This document shows positions 45,232 through 54,498 of a stretch of 64,000 nt of DNA, one piece after another. A program made the translations under genes and the position numbers. The DNA is from DASRDB01 sp035652815 (GTDB lineage: Bacteria; Chloroflexota; Ktedonobacteria; Ktedonobacterales; Ktedonobacteraceae). Position 1 is the stretch's first letter. Each line of letters opens with the position of its first letter. The notes under the pieces were generated by a model. That model did no database searches. It was not told the origin of the DNA and saw nothing but the letters and a program-made list of their open reading frames with translations. The stretch lies in contig DASRDB010000003.1 in the NCBI GenBank assembly GCA_035652815.1, forward strand, positions 434,001-498,000. Direction: 5' to 3'.

Positions 45232-46578
45232 ATGAGGCGTTTAAAAGAGTATCTTCCTATTTTTGGCGTGTTCTGCCTGGCTTTACTGGTGCGTATTATT
45301 TACAATGTCATAGTAGCTCAAGGCTATTTTCCCAATTTTGACGCAGGGGTCTATGATGGCCTGGCTCGAAATCTTATCGGAATTCACTGCTACTGTTTCA
45401 TCCCGCATCAGCAGTCAGTTTTCCGGCCTCCGTTGTGGCCGTTTATGATTGCCGGAGTCTATTCGCTGGTGGGAGAGCATAGCGCGTATGTGCGCCTGCT
45501 GGATTGCTTCCTGGGTTCAGGCACCTGTATCTTCGTGTATTTGCTGGCCCGCGATATCTTCAACAAACGCATCGCGCTCATTGTCGGCCTGCTCGCCGCT
45601 ATCTACACTGGCCTGTTTATCTGGGATGGCTGGCTTTATAGCGAATCCCTGTATACCTTCTGTTTGACCGCCTTCATCTACACAGCTTTCCGCGTGCAGC
45701 AAAACCTGCGAGCGCCCGTCACCGGCAAACAATTCCTGCGCATTTCGCCTTCAGGCTGGCGCTGGATTGTGGCCGGTGGCATCTTGCTAGGACTCGCTTC
45801 CCTGGCGCGTCCGACCGGCTCTGAGATCATTGGTTTGCTGTGCATCTGGGCTATTCTGGTCATCCTCGCGCGCATGATTCACTGGCAGGCTGCCATTCTC
45901 AGCGTGGTAGCCATTGTGCTGCTGGCCTTTATCGTGCAAATTCCCTGGATAGTGCGCAACTATACGGTGACGCATTCCTTCTTTCCGGTTTCAACCCTGG
46001 GCCAGACGCTCGCCGGAGCGTATAACGATCACGTGCTGGAGCCTGACCCATCTATCCTGCATGGCACGTGGTGGCTCGATCCCTCACGCAACGCCGATAT
46101 TCATCCCTATACTGAAGCCAACGAGCAATCAGATATGGCGATGGCGCTGCACTGGATTCGCACACATCTGAATGATATGCCATCGTTGCTTCTCACGCAC
46201 CTGCGCAATATGTGGCGACCATACACCTACTCGTTCGGCTCGCCGCTCGATCAATTTCCCGACCGACTCTCTTCAAAGATACTGCTGGTAATCATTCCGA
46301 TCATGGAGATTCCAGTCTTCCTGCTGGCCGCACTTGGCCTGCTATTCACATGGAAACGCAAGAAAGCAGAGTTACTGCTGGCCTATCTGGTTATCGCCAT
46401 GACCATAGTGCAGAACATCGTCTTTTACGGCAGCCCGCGTTTCCGCGCCCCTATCGAGCCGCTGCTGCTCCTGTTAGCTGGCGGCGCGTTCTGGTGGTTC
46501 GTCGAGCGCCGCAAAAAGGCACAATCGGTTGAGCCGCTAGTCGAGCCAGAAAAGGAGAACGTCCTGAGCCGCGCCTGA
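45232..46578 (+). CDS. GT39-like membrane glycosyltransferase
   Basis: A 448-residue protein with about 10 membrane helices. The first outside loop carries FPNFDAGVYDGLARNLI with acids in the place of the GT-C catalytic residues, followed by FRPPLWPFMIAGVY. A basic/acidic tail (RRKKAQSVEPLVEPEKE) ends it. It is shorter than the 35098 protein and lacks that soluble C-terminal part. GGAGG is upstream of ATG 45232. Donor and acceptor are unknown; PMT_2/GT83 family membership is the best estimate. Confidence 0.75.
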   Translation: MRRLKEYLPIFGVFCLALLVRIIYNVIVAQGYFPNFDAGVYDGLARNLIGIHCYCFIPHQQSVFRPPLWPFMIAGVYSLVGEHSAYVRLLDCFLGSGTCIFVYLLARDIFNKRIALIVGLLAAIYTGLFIWDGWLYSESLYTFCLTAFIYTAFRVQQNLRAPVTGKQFLRISPSGWRWIVAGGILLGLASLARPTGSEIIGLLCIWAILVILARMIHWQAAILSVVAIVLLAFIVQIPWIVRNYTVTHSFFPVSTLGQTLAGAYNDHVLEPDPSILHGTWWLDPSRNADIHPYTEANEQSDMAMALHWIRTHLNDMPSLLLTHLRNMWRPYTYSFGSPLDQFPDRLSSKILLVIIPIMEIPVFLLAALGLLFTWKRKKAELLLAYLVIAMTIVQNIVFYGSPRFRAPIEPLLLLLAGGAFWWFVERRKKAQSVEPLVEPEKENVLSRA

Positions 46579-46582
46579 TGGG

Positions 46583-48136
46583 TTAAATACGTCGCCCTAC
46601 ATCCTTCCAATAGGGTTCGCGAATGCTCGTCTTCAGCAGCTTCCCCGCCGGGTTGCGGGGCAGCTCTCGCACGAAATCTATGGAGCGCGGACTTTTATAA
46701 TCGGCCAGGTTCTGGGCGCAAAACGCGCTCAGTTCCTCGGCGGTCGCGCTCGCCCCCGATCGCAGCTCGACGACGGCTTTCACCGACTCGCCCCACTGCT
46801 CATCCGGCACGCCAATCACGGCCACGTCCGCTACAGCAGGATGGGCAGATAGCACCGCTTCGATTTCCGCCGGGTAGATATTGACGCCGCCGGAAATAAT
46901 CATATCGATTTTGCGGTCGCAGATGTAGTAGTAGCCTTCTGAATCCCGGTAAGCGATATCGCCAACAGAGAAAAATCCTTCCCGCATGTTGCGTGCCGTC
47001 GCTTCCGGCTTGCCAAAATATTCTGCTAAAAAGGGGTTGCGCGCCCACATCTCGCCTGGCGTCCCGTCAGGAACCTCGTTCCCTGCCGCGTCCAACAGGC
47101 GAATCTCCTGCCCCGGCGCAACCTTTCCGCATGACCCCGGCTTGCGCAATTGATCCTCGGGCCGCAGCAGCGTAACGACACCGGTTTCCGTCGCGCCATA
47201 AAACTCCCACAGGCATTCGCCAAAGCGCTCCACAGCTCGCGCCTTCAGGGCATAGGGACAGGGCGCACCGCCTAAGATAATACTATGCAGCGAACTCGTA
47301 TCATACTGCGCAAAAACCTCTTGAGGAACATCGCAAAGCCTTTGCAGCAGCGTCGGAGCCATAAAGGTTGTCGTAATCTTATGCTGCTCAATCAGTTGCA
47401 GGGCCTCAACCGGGACATACCTGGGCTGGATCACAATGGTCGAGCCAAGCAGTAAATGGAGCGCCACAAAGAAGCCCGGTGCGCTATGATAGTACGGCCC
47501 CGCCAGCAAATGGACATCAGATTCCTTCAGTTCAAAGGCCTGAATTGCCGCGAGAACGAATTCCGCAGGCACTCCTCGCGGGCGATACGCCCCCTTTGGT
47601 TTGCCCGTCGTGCCGGATGTATAGCTCATCGTGGAACCAATGCCGCTCTCGCTTGCTGGTATGTTTTCGCTTGCAGCAGCCAGTAAATCCTCGTAGCGCA
47701 GCCATCCATCTCGCGGCTCATTCCCCAACGTAATAAAGACAATTTCGGCCTCAACCTCGGGATGGGCCAGTTCAACGACCTCTACCAGATCGGCTCCAAC
47801 CAGTACCGCCTTCGCCTGGCAATCATTCAAAATATAGGCAACTTCATGCTCGCGCAGGCGGTAGTTGAGCAGCACAGCAATCGCCGAAAGCTTTGAGAGA
47901 CCACAGGCAACTTCAAGCAATTCAATCGAGTTGTGAGCCATCACCGCAACGCGATCACCTGATCTCACGCCCAACCTGTAAAGCGCGTTAGCAACCCGCC
48001 GGGCACGAGCATTCAGTTCCACGTAGGTCAACGAACGCTCGCCGCAAATCAAAGCAGGCTTATGCGGTCGAACAAGAGCATGGGCATCAAGATAATGGGT
48101 GGGTGCTGTGAAAGAGGGTTTTTCTGTAGCGGACAT
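46583..48136 (-). CDS. Acyl-CoA ligase (AMP-binding family)
   Basis: A 517-residue adenylate-forming enzyme. MSYTSGTTGKPKGAY P-loop, EFYGATETGVVTLL, FFSVGDIAYRDSEGY, CDRKIDMIISGGVNIYPAEIE and the C-terminal lysine in RNPAGKLLKTSIRE. This pattern fits a medium- or long-chain fatty-acyl or aryl-CoA ligase. ATG 48136 is preferred (CCAGGAGAAC upstream) to the open frame from 48163. It has no operon partner. It is distinct from menE at 3836, which sits in the men operon. Confidence 0.9.
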   Translation of the reverse strand: MSATEKPSFTAPTHYLDAHALVRPHKPALICGERSLTYVELNARARRVANALYRLGVRSGDRVAVMAHNSIELLEVACGLSKLSAIAVLLNYRLREHEVAYILNDCQAKAVLVGADLVEVVELAHPEVEAEIVFITLGNEPRDGWLRYEDLLAAASENIPASESGIGSTMSYTSGTTGKPKGAYRPRGVPAEFVLAAIQAFELKESDVHLLAGPYYHSAPGFFVALHLLLGSTIVIQPRYVPVEALQLIEQHKITTTFMAPTLLQRLCDVPQEVFAQYDTSSLHSIILGGAPCPYALKARAVERFGECLWEFYGATETGVVTLLRPEDQLRKPGSCGKVAPGQEIRLLDAAGNEVPDGTPGEMWARNPFLAEYFGKPEATARNMREGFFSVGDIAYRDSEGYYYICDRKIDMIISGGVNIYPAEIEAVLSAHPAVADVAVIGVPDEQWGESVKAVVELRSGASATAEELSAFCAQNLADYKSPRSIDFVRELPRNPAGKLLKTSIREPYWKDVGRRI

Positions 48137-48215
48137 AGTGTTCTCCTGGCCTTCAAGACACATTAAAGGAACACAGTGATACCGGATTATATCATTACTT
48201 TGCGCGAAGCGTTCC

Positions 48216-48243
48216 CGGAAGACATCCCCTGGCGGGTGTCTTT
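48216..48243. repeat. Short family A-like remnant
   Basis: GGAAGACATCCCC next to GGCGGGTGTCTTT: inverted ends of a family A element with no middle, followed by GCGGGTATCTTCC. It is probably a collapsed copy in the 302-base gap before msrA. No gene is seen in the gap. Confidence 0.45.
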
Positions 48244-48438
48244 CATTCCCCCAAGCTGGTGCGGGTATCTTCCATTCCCGCAGATCAGATGCAAAAAATT
48301 GACGACCACCTCCCCATAGACGGGTTTCGGAATGAAATCCCGCTATTCATTTGTTCGTTATTGCAAACAGCCCTATGCAATTTCGTGGTATCGTATGTAA
48401 GAAAGTGCGCGACATAGCATAGTCAAGGAAGGTAATTC

Positions 48439-48990
48439 ATGTCCCAATTGGAAACCGCGACCTTTGCCGGAGGGTGTTTCTGGTGTACCGAAGCCATTTT
48501 TAAACGTCTCAAAGGCGTGCAATCTGTGATGCCAGGATACGCCGCTTCGCAGGTGCCAAATCCCTCATATGAAATGGTCTGCACAGGTAAAACTGGAGCC
48601 GCCGAAGCCATTCAGATCACCTACGACCCCTCGGTCATCTCCTATGAAACTCTGCTCGACATCTTCTGGCACACACACGACCCGACTACCTTGAACCGTC
48701 AGGGCAACGACGTTGGCACCCAGTATCGCTCGGCCATCTTCTATCATAATGAGCAACAGCACCAGGCCGCCCTTGCATCAAGAGAAGCCCTGGCACAATC
48801 TGGTGACTATAAGAAGCCAATTGTCACCGAGATTAGCCAGTTCACCAACTTCTACCCTGCGGAAGACTATCACCTGGAGTATTATGATCGCAACCGCTAC
48901 CAGCCGTATTGCATGTTCGTCATCGACCCGAAGGTCAAGAAACTGCTGAAAGAGTATCGCAGCGAACTGAAAGAGGAAAGCATTACATAA
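48439..48990 (+). CDS. msrA: Peptide-methionine (S)-S-oxide reductase
   Basis: A 183-residue MsrA that reduces methionine-S-sulfoxide in proteins. The catalytic motif is GGCFWCTEAIF, followed by GVQSVMPGYA, DPTTLNRQGNDVGTQYRSAIFY, split here as DPTTLNRQGND and GTQYRSAIF, and YHLEYYDRN near the C-terminus. The normal AEDYHQ-type block reads AEDYHLEYYDRN. AAGGAAGG stands upstream of ATG 48439. It is a single gene ended by a long perfect hairpin. Confidence 0.96.
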   Translation: MSQLETATFAGGCFWCTEAIFKRLKGVQSVMPGYAASQVPNPSYEMVCTGKTGAAEAIQITYDPSVISYETLLDIFWHTHDPTTLNRQGNDVGTQYRSAIFYHNEQQHQAALASREALAQSGDYKKPIVTEISQFTNFYPAEDYHLEYYDRNRYQPYCMFVIDPKVKKLLKEYRSELKEESIT

Positions 48991-49055
48991 CATTTGAGCA
49001 AAAGGTATGCCCGAAAAGCCTATAAAGCTTTTCGGGCATACCTTTTGCTCAAATG
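48991..49055. terminator. Long perfect terminator hairpin
   Basis: Perfect 29-base arms (48991-49019, 49027-49055) around a 7-base loop, with A-rich and T-rich runs inside the arms. It begins at the base after the msrA stop and separates it from the convergent DUF4383 gene. Confidence 0.8.
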
Positions 49056-49082
49056 CTGTGCCTGACCACTCTCAAAAATCAA

Positions 49083-49514
49083 TTATGGGCGAACCATCGC
49101 GTCACCACCACTACGGGTACCAGTATAACCGCGCTCGGCGAAGAAACCAACGGCGGCTGCAACGATACCAACAACAAGGTGCAGTACGTTATCAGCAGCA
49201 TTGACATGCATCAGGCCAAGCAGCCTCTGATCGAAGTAGAGGAAAGGGAACAATCCAGCAATTCCGACCACGATATAAATGATGCCAAAGACGCGGTTAA
49301 AGAGGCGAGACTGACCAGTAAAGGCCGCAGCCAAACCAAGAATGCCGGTAAGCAGATGCACGAGATTATGCACCAGGTCAACATCAAAGCCAAACAAGCT
49401 GCCGCTCGTCGGAGCTATAATCAGGCCAAGAATACCAATCAGCAGAAAGACAATACCAATCACCAGGGCTACAACCCGGTTGATGCCCCAAGCTGAAGTT
49501 GAGCGCGCTTCCAT
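49083..49514 (-). CDS. DUF4383 membrane protein
   Basis: A 143-residue protein with four hydrophobic segments: WGINRVVALVIGIVFLLIG, FDVDLVHNLVHLLTGILGLAA, NRVFGIIYIVVGIAGLFPF and NVLHLVVGIVAAAVGFFA. The repeated H-N-L-x-H-L and NVLHL pattern is DUF4383. ATG 49514 is chosen because GAAAGGAG lies upstream; the frame to 49565 has no site. Function unknown. Confidence 0.85.
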   Translation of the reverse strand: MEARSTSAWGINRVVALVIGIVFLLIGILGLIIAPTSGSLFGFDVDLVHNLVHLLTGILGLAAAFTGQSRLFNRVFGIIYIVVGIAGLFPFLYFDQRLLGLMHVNAADNVLHLVVGIVAAAVGFFAERGYTGTRSGGDAMVRP

Positions 49515-49634
49515 TTGGAAGTCTCCTTTCTTCATCTCACTGTCTACAATCACCGTAGCCACCAATTTAGCGACTACACACCTTTCTACGTCCGACCATC
49601 ACCAACCGATTACATGTTTTTCTTTCCGTTCCCG

Positions 49635-50798
49635 TTATAAGCGCATCCGTTTCTTCATTAGCCGCTCTCGAAGTATCCAGATTATTGGAATAAGCGCGAT
49701 GATGACTGCTCCGCCATAATGAAGCAGCGTACTCAAAATGCTCACCAGCACCGATTGCTGCGGGGTCAGGCTAATCAATGTGGGATAGAGGCCGGTGATA
49801 ATGAAGTGGGGATTGCCGCCAACCTGGATGGTCGTCACAATCTGCCGCCCCGGAATATCCAGCATGACGACAGACCCGTTATTCAGCGCTACAAAACCAA
49901 GCTGCCCGTCGCTGGTGATAGCGACCGACTGCGGCGCAGCATCCAGTCGAATTGTGCGCACCGGCTCACGCGGTAACGGCATATTGCCCACTGAGACGGG
50001 AGTCATCACATCAACCGCCTGATGCGCGCTATCCGGCACGTATACCTCACCTGTGCCAGCATCATAATCCATCGGCCCAAAGTATCCGCCTGTAAGCAGG
50101 GGCGCAGACACCTGCCGGGTTGCAATATTGACAGCCACGAGGTTCCCTTGCCGGGTGGTGACATAGACGGTATTACCCTGCGGAATGCACAGATATTGGG
50201 GCTGCTCCTGCATTGGAATAACCGCGAGCCGTTTACCATTGGAGTCAAACACGTTCAACGCGCTCGAATCGGCTACCCAGACCTGGTTGCCTGTTCCACC
50301 TGCAATGCCCGCGCCAACCACCGCAACGGCAAGCCCATTGACGGAAGCCGAGACTTGAAGATGAAACTTGATGGCGCATGTCATAGCATCGAAAGCTGTT
50401 ACCGTTCCGGAGTCCACACCACCCGCGTACAGAATATTGGGGCCGGGGTCGAGGGCCAGCAGGGTTGGATGCCCGGCCACATCAGCCGAACAAATCACCT
50501 GTCGCGTTTTCGCCGCCAATATGCTCACTTCATTTAAAGAAGGCTGCGTGACATACAAAAGCCGCCCATCCACGCTCAAATATATGGCACGTGGGTCGCC
50601 CTGCACGCCAAAGCTGCTTGTCACTTTGCGCTGCCCGATATCGATGACGCTGATCCCTGCGCCTGCTCCCGCGACATATGCAACGTTGGGTGCGCCGCCG
50701 TCTGCAAATACCGGGGAAGGGGCTATCAGAAGAACCAGGATCAGAATGATGAATGCACTTAAAAACTTCCAATGAATACCTGAGATAATTGCACGCAC
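49635..50798 (-). CDS. YncE-like beta-propeller protein, membrane anchored
   Basis: A 387-residue exported protein starting at GTG 50798: signal-like FLSAFIILILVLLIAPSPVFA, then repeated blades (YVAGAGAGISVIDIGQRKV, IYLSVDGRLLYVTQPS, TLLALDPGPNILYAGG, YDAGTGEVYVPDSAHQAVDVM, VAITSDGQLGFVAL) and a C-terminal helix VIIALIPIIWILRERLMKKR. This architecture suggests a surface propeller tethered at its C-terminus. Ligand unknown. Confidence 0.82.
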   Translation of the reverse strand: MRAIISGIHWKFLSAFIILILVLLIAPSPVFADGGAPNVAYVAGAGAGISVIDIGQRKVTSSFGVQGDPRAIYLSVDGRLLYVTQPSLNEVSILAAKTRQVICSADVAGHPTLLALDPGPNILYAGGVDSGTVTAFDAMTCAIKFHLQVSASVNGLAVAVVGAGIAGGTGNQVWVADSSALNVFDSNGKRLAVIPMQEQPQYLCIPQGNTVYVTTRQGNLVAVNIATRQVSAPLLTGGYFGPMDYDAGTGEVYVPDSAHQAVDVMTPVSVGNMPLPREPVRTIRLDAAPQSVAITSDGQLGFVALNNGSVVMLDIPGRQIVTTIQVGGNPHFIITGLYPTLISLTPQQSVLVSILSTLLHYGGAVIIALIPIIWILRERLMKKRMRL

Positions 50799-50852
50799 AA
50801 AAAAATCCCTTACTCTTCAACAACACTTTCTCTATATTGTAGCGAGTAAAAG

Positions 50853-51500
50853 CTACGAGAGAAAATGCTCGGGGGATTCGTTTTCTGCCTCTGCACCCAT
50901 CCTCAAATGCGCCGTCTCATTCAGTCGCGCAATCTCCACCCGTTCGCCTCTTAACCATATCTCGTGAATAGAGGCGTTATCATGGCGGAACTGCCAGCGA
51001 CGGTTGAGATCGAGGCCCAGGACGTGGCAGAATAGTACGCCGATGAGGCCGCCATGTGTCACCCAGAGGACATTGCCATCCGGGTAACGGGCACGCCAGC
51101 GCGCGAGAGTACGTTGAACGCGCTCTCGCACCTGGGCGACGTTCTCGCCTCCCGGCGCGGCGTTGTGGGTAGGGTCAATTATCCATGCCGCCAGCCCTTC
51201 CGGGTCTCGTTCTTTGACTTCAGCAAAGGTAAGGCCTTCCCACTCGCCGAGCGATATCTCGCGCAGGTCGCTATCCTCTTTTACTGGAAGTCCGAAGTAA
51301 TCGGCAACGGCCTGCGCAGTATTCCGTGTACGCTCCAGGTCAGAACTGACGATAGCATCTAAATGCATACTGGACAGACTTTTACCCACCAGGGCTGCCT
51401 GCTCCTTGCCTTTGGCAGAAAGTGGAATATCCTTCTGTCCGGTGAAGCGGCGTTCGGCATTATACGCGGTTTCACCATGCCGAACTACAATAAGGCGCAT
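50853..51500 (-). CDS. Histidine phosphatase, candidate mannosyl-3-phosphoglycerate phosphatase
   Basis: A 215-residue phosphoglycerate-mutase/histidine phosphatase family protein. Catalytic VVRHGETAYNAERRFTGQKD (RHG), acid in DLREISLGEWEG and second histidine in LWVTHGGLIGVLF. Its start overlaps the end of mpgS by 16 bases, so the two are translationally coupled. Mycobacterial Rv2419c, a histidine phosphatase, hydrolyses glucosyl- and mannosyl-3-phosphoglycerate; by analogy this gene probably completes mannosylglycerate synthesis. The family member alone could also be a CobC or mutase-like enzyme. Confidence 0.85.
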   Translation of the reverse strand: MRLIVVRHGETAYNAERRFTGQKDIPLSAKGKEQAALVGKSLSSMHLDAIVSSDLERTRNTAQAVADYFGLPVKEDSDLREISLGEWEGLTFAEVKERDPEGLAAWIIDPTHNAAPGGENVAQVRERVQRTLARWRARYPDGNVLWVTHGGLIGVLFCHVLGLDLNRRWQFRHDNASIHEIWLRGERVEIARLNETAHLRMGAEAENESPEHFLS

Positions 51501-52633
51501 GCAAGGTACTCCGGGTCGTCCTCGTCCGCGAACAGCGCGAACCGTTTCATCAATATGCGTTCTTGTTCCAACGGCAAATCGCGCAGTGCCGGGTAGAGCG
51601 TGGGATAGATCAGTTCCAGTTGAAACTGGTCGTAGGCCTGCTCCAAAGACCGCCGGACATTCGCGGGCAGCGCGCTTTCAAAATGGAAAAAGCTGCCCAG
51701 ACTTTGCTCGATCATCTTCTTGATATGCTCATCTCCTCTTTTTTCGTGGAAATGCGGGCTTTTCGACAGGTACTGCTGCAAGACGATTCCTCTCGCGCTC
51801 CCCTGCCCGTTTATAGCGTGATAGAACAGGTCGAGCAACTGAAACGTTTCAACAGAGTAGCCAGAAGAAAAGCGCAGCGTGCTTGCGGCCTCCATCGTCA
51901 GCCCCTGCTCTCCCGCGTTGGATGTGCGCAGCGTGTGATCGCGCATGCCAAACCAGCCTTCGAGCAGATCGTTACAGATGGGAGAAACCACACTCGTGCA
52001 GCGGCCCATGACCTTTGTTTGCATATCTTTCCCATTGAGCTGCGGCTTGGACGACCAGCAAACACGCACATTGTGCAGCGCAGGCAATTCCTGTATAGTA
52101 TCTCGCACGATAATCGTATCACATTCGCTACACGATGAAGGTAGAGGAGTGGCGGTAAACAGCTTGCTCATGGCCATCGTGTATTCCAGGAGCGCGCTGG
52201 GCACAAAGTTATCCGCGTCATAGAAGACAACCCAGCGGACATAACCTAGCAGATAGGCGCAAAGCGTTCCGATATACATGCCCTCGCCTTTTCCATTCAC
52301 CACTTTCCCATCTTCTCCCAGAATCTGATAAACGCCGCAGCGCTGGAACAGGCGGGCAATCGATGCATCCTTCTGATGTACAAGGTAGATTTTTTGATGA
52401 TGGGTGAGCCGATTTTCCAAAGTCAGGGATAGGTATTCCCACTCGCTTTCCGGACAGTTGGAGACGATGATGACCGGACTATTGGCGGGCAGGTACCAGA
52501 GTACGTTGAGCAGGTTCTCGACTGGTTCGCTCTTATGAGAGATCACAAACGCCGTGTGGGAAAGGAAGTAGCGCAGGCTCTCTAAATCGCTGGCCTCGAG
52601 GATGTGTGAAAACTGTACGGTGTGAATATTCAC
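51485..52633 (-). CDS. mpgS: Mannosyl-3-phosphoglycerate synthase
   Basis: A 382-residue GT55-type glycosyltransferase that makes mannosyl-3-phosphoglycerate from GDP-mannose and 3-phosphoglycerate. The N-terminus has YFLSHTAFVISHKSEP; then VNGKGEGMYIGTLCAYLLGY, here GKGEGMYIGTL, the GT-A metal motif VVFYDADNFVP, and SNAGEQGLTMEAAS with RFSSGYSVETFQLLDL. These match MPGS of Thermus, Rubrobacter and Dehalococcoides-type enzymes. It starts at GTG 52633 with GGAG 7 bases upstream. It overlaps the downstream phosphatase gene by 16 bases. The product, mannosylglycerate, is a compatible solute. Confidence 0.9.
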   Translation of the reverse strand: MNIHTVQFSHILEASDLESLRYFLSHTAFVISHKSEPVENLLNVLWYLPANSPVIIVSNCPESEWEYLSLTLENRLTHHQKIYLVHQKDASIARLFQRCGVYQILGEDGKVVNGKGEGMYIGTLCAYLLGYVRWVVFYDADNFVPSALLEYTMAMSKLFTATPLPSSCSECDTIIVRDTIQELPALHNVRVCWSSKPQLNGKDMQTKVMGRCTSVVSPICNDLLEGWFGMRDHTLRTSNAGEQGLTMEAASTLRFSSGYSVETFQLLDLFYHAINGQGSARGIVLQQYLSKSPHFHEKRGDEHIKKMIEQSLGSFFHFESALPANVRRSLEQAYDQFQLELIYPTLYPALRDLPLEQERILMKRFALFADEDDPEYLACALL

Positions 52634-52931
52634 GTGTACGCTCCATCAAAACCTAAATGAACGAACAATAGGGGGGTGCCGTTCTTTGAAAGGTACAAAA
52701 AGAGACAGGGTTTCGTCTCTTATTCAGCCAGACCTGCTGAAAAGGGCGCGTTTAAACCGAGCAACAATAGAAGTATAGTTAGCTTGCTTAATCTTGTCAA
52801 TAAAGGTGAGGTTGCTAGTACTAACGTCTGTTTCACCATGAAAAAAGCTGTCTCATTAGCACTCATCTATTCTCATACGGAATGAACGTGAAGCACCAGG
52901 ATGACAGCGCCTCTTCTCCCTGACGGTGTGG

Positions 52932-53072
52932 GCGTAGGGACAGGGGGATGCGGGGGCCTCGTGCCCGTCCTGGGGAGGGCTGGGAAACGCGCCTGGGTGT
53001 TCAAATACGCTTTGTCCCGCCACCCGGCTTCAGGGACAGGCACGAGGCCCCCGCATCCCCCTGTCCCTACGC
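52932..53072. repeat. Family D inverted repeat
   Basis: Perfect 34-base arms (52932-52965, 53039-53072), core GTAGGGACAGGGGGATGCGG, with a further imperfect stem inside. It occupies most of the 470-base gap between mpgS and the NCS1 permease. The remaining bases (52634-52930) hold no supported gene; a short hairpin AAGAGAC / GTCTCTT lies at about 52691. Confidence 0.92.
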
Positions 53073-53103
53073 AAAGATCAGAATAATCTACCTGAACGCC
53101 CTA

Positions 53104-54498
53104 TCACCGCACCGTTGTCTCACGCTGTGTAACAATTTGAGGTTTCATCAACACATAGTAAACAATGGCCGCAACAGCCAGCCCAATAATCCAGGAGATA
53201 TCCGCGCCACCCAGGTAGTTCACCAACGGCCCGGTATAAAGCGTCGTGCTGACAAATGGCAATTCAAGCAAAATGGCGACGATATAGGCGAGAATAGCGC
53301 GCCAGTTAACCCGCCCATAAATACCGTCAGGATCGAAGATGGCAGGTATATCGTACTGCTCGTGGCGCAGCAGGTAGAAATCCACCAGGTTGATGGCCGA
53401 CCAGGGAATGACAAAGTAGAGCAGCAGCAGCAAAAAGTTGGTGTAGTTAGTAATGAAGTTGCCCTGTCCAAGCACCGCCACCACCGTACCAATTACCGCT
53501 GCAATCAGCACGAAGGCAAGGCGTGTGCCCAGGCTGGTGCGGAAGCGTTGCAGGGCCGAAACCGTCGTCGTGGTCGTCAAGAAAATGCCGTAGAGGTTCA
53601 AGACATTAGCGGCAATAATACCCAGGATGACCAGCAGATAAAAAATGCCGCCCACCGCGCCCGAACCCGCCTGCTGCACGATATAGCGAACCGAATCGTT
53701 CTCGAAGCTGGAGCCTGCCACCGCGACCGCAATACTACCCAGTGCCATCATCCAGATCGAACTGATCACCGAACCCGCGTATGTCCACCAGAACGGCACG
53801 CTGATCGACGTCCGGCTCGGCAGATAGCGCGAATAGTCCGCCACATAAGGTCCATAGGTGATCTGCCACGTCGCCATGATCGACACTACCAGCAGAAACG
53901 TGCCGAACGAAAAGGAGCCGCCTGCCGCAAAAGCCTTGCCAGCCCCACTACTACTCAACACACGCGCCGTCAAATAAATGAAGCCAACCAGGAACAGTAC
54001 ACTGACCACGCCCTCGTAGCGGTGAATCATATCGTAGCCAAACACGGCCAGGATAGTGCAGATAATAGACACGATAATAATCGAAACCGTGACCGAAAGC
54101 CCCGTCCAGGCCGCCAGCGCCTGCCCACCCAGCACCGCGCTGCTGGCAAAGAACCCCAGGTACATCAGAATGACCAGCACCAGAGGCAGCAGCGCGCCAT
54201 AGAAGCCAAACTGCGCCCGGCTCTGAATCATCTGCGGCACTCCCATCACCGGCCCCTGCGCCGAGTGCAGCGCCATCACAATCCCTCCCAGCACATTCCC
54301 CACCACAATCGCCACCAAAGCCCACACCAGCGGCAATCCCAACGAAACCGCAATCGCCCCCGTCACCACCGTCGTCACCTGCATATTCGCCGAAAACCAC
54401 AGCGTAAACAGGCTAAACGGCCTCCCATGCCTCTCCGTCTCAGGAATGTAATCAATGGAATGATGTTCTACAACAAAAGTCCGATTTTCCGTCGCCAT
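53104..54498 (-). CDS. NCS1-family permease (purine/cytosine-type)
   Basis: A 464-residue nucleobase:cation symporter-1 protein with 12 helices. Seen: FSLFTLWFSANMQVTTVVTGAIAV, here FTLWFSANMQVTTVVTGA (helix 1), ALHSAQGPVMGVPQMIQSRAQFGFYG, split as HSAQGPVMGVPQM and SRAQFGFYG, TYGPYVADYSRYLP and NLVDFYLLRHEQYD. These are hallmark NCS1 segments. AAGGAGG precedes ATG 54498. Substrate (cytosine, purine, allantoin or thiamine precursor) cannot be fixed. Confidence 0.9.
   Translation of the reverse strand: MATENRTFVVEHHSIDYIPETERHGRPFSLFTLWFSANMQVTTVVTGAIAVSLGLPLVWALVAIVVGNVLGGIVMALHSAQGPVMGVPQMIQSRAQFGFYGALLPLVLVILMYLGFFASSAVLGGQALAAWTGLSVTVSIIIVSIICTILAVFGYDMIHRYEGVVSVLFLVGFIYLTARVLSSSGAGKAFAAGGSFSFGTFLLVVSIMATWQITYGPYVADYSRYLPSRTSISVPFWWTYAGSVISSIWMMALGSIAVAVAGSSFENDSVRYIVQQAGSGAVGGIFYLLVILGIIAANVLNLYGIFLTTTTTVSALQRFRTSLGTRLAFVLIAAVIGTVVAVLGQGNFITNYTNFLLLLLYFVIPWSAINLVDFYLLRHEQYDIPAIFDPDGIYGRVNWRAILAYIVAILLELPFVSTTLYTGPLVNYLGGADISWIIGLAVAAIVYYVLMKPQIVTQRETTVR

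Noticed and set aside
2893..53072. CRISPR array made of the dispersed repeats
   Set aside because: The repeats are inverted, scattered kilobases apart and lack regular spacers or cas genes.
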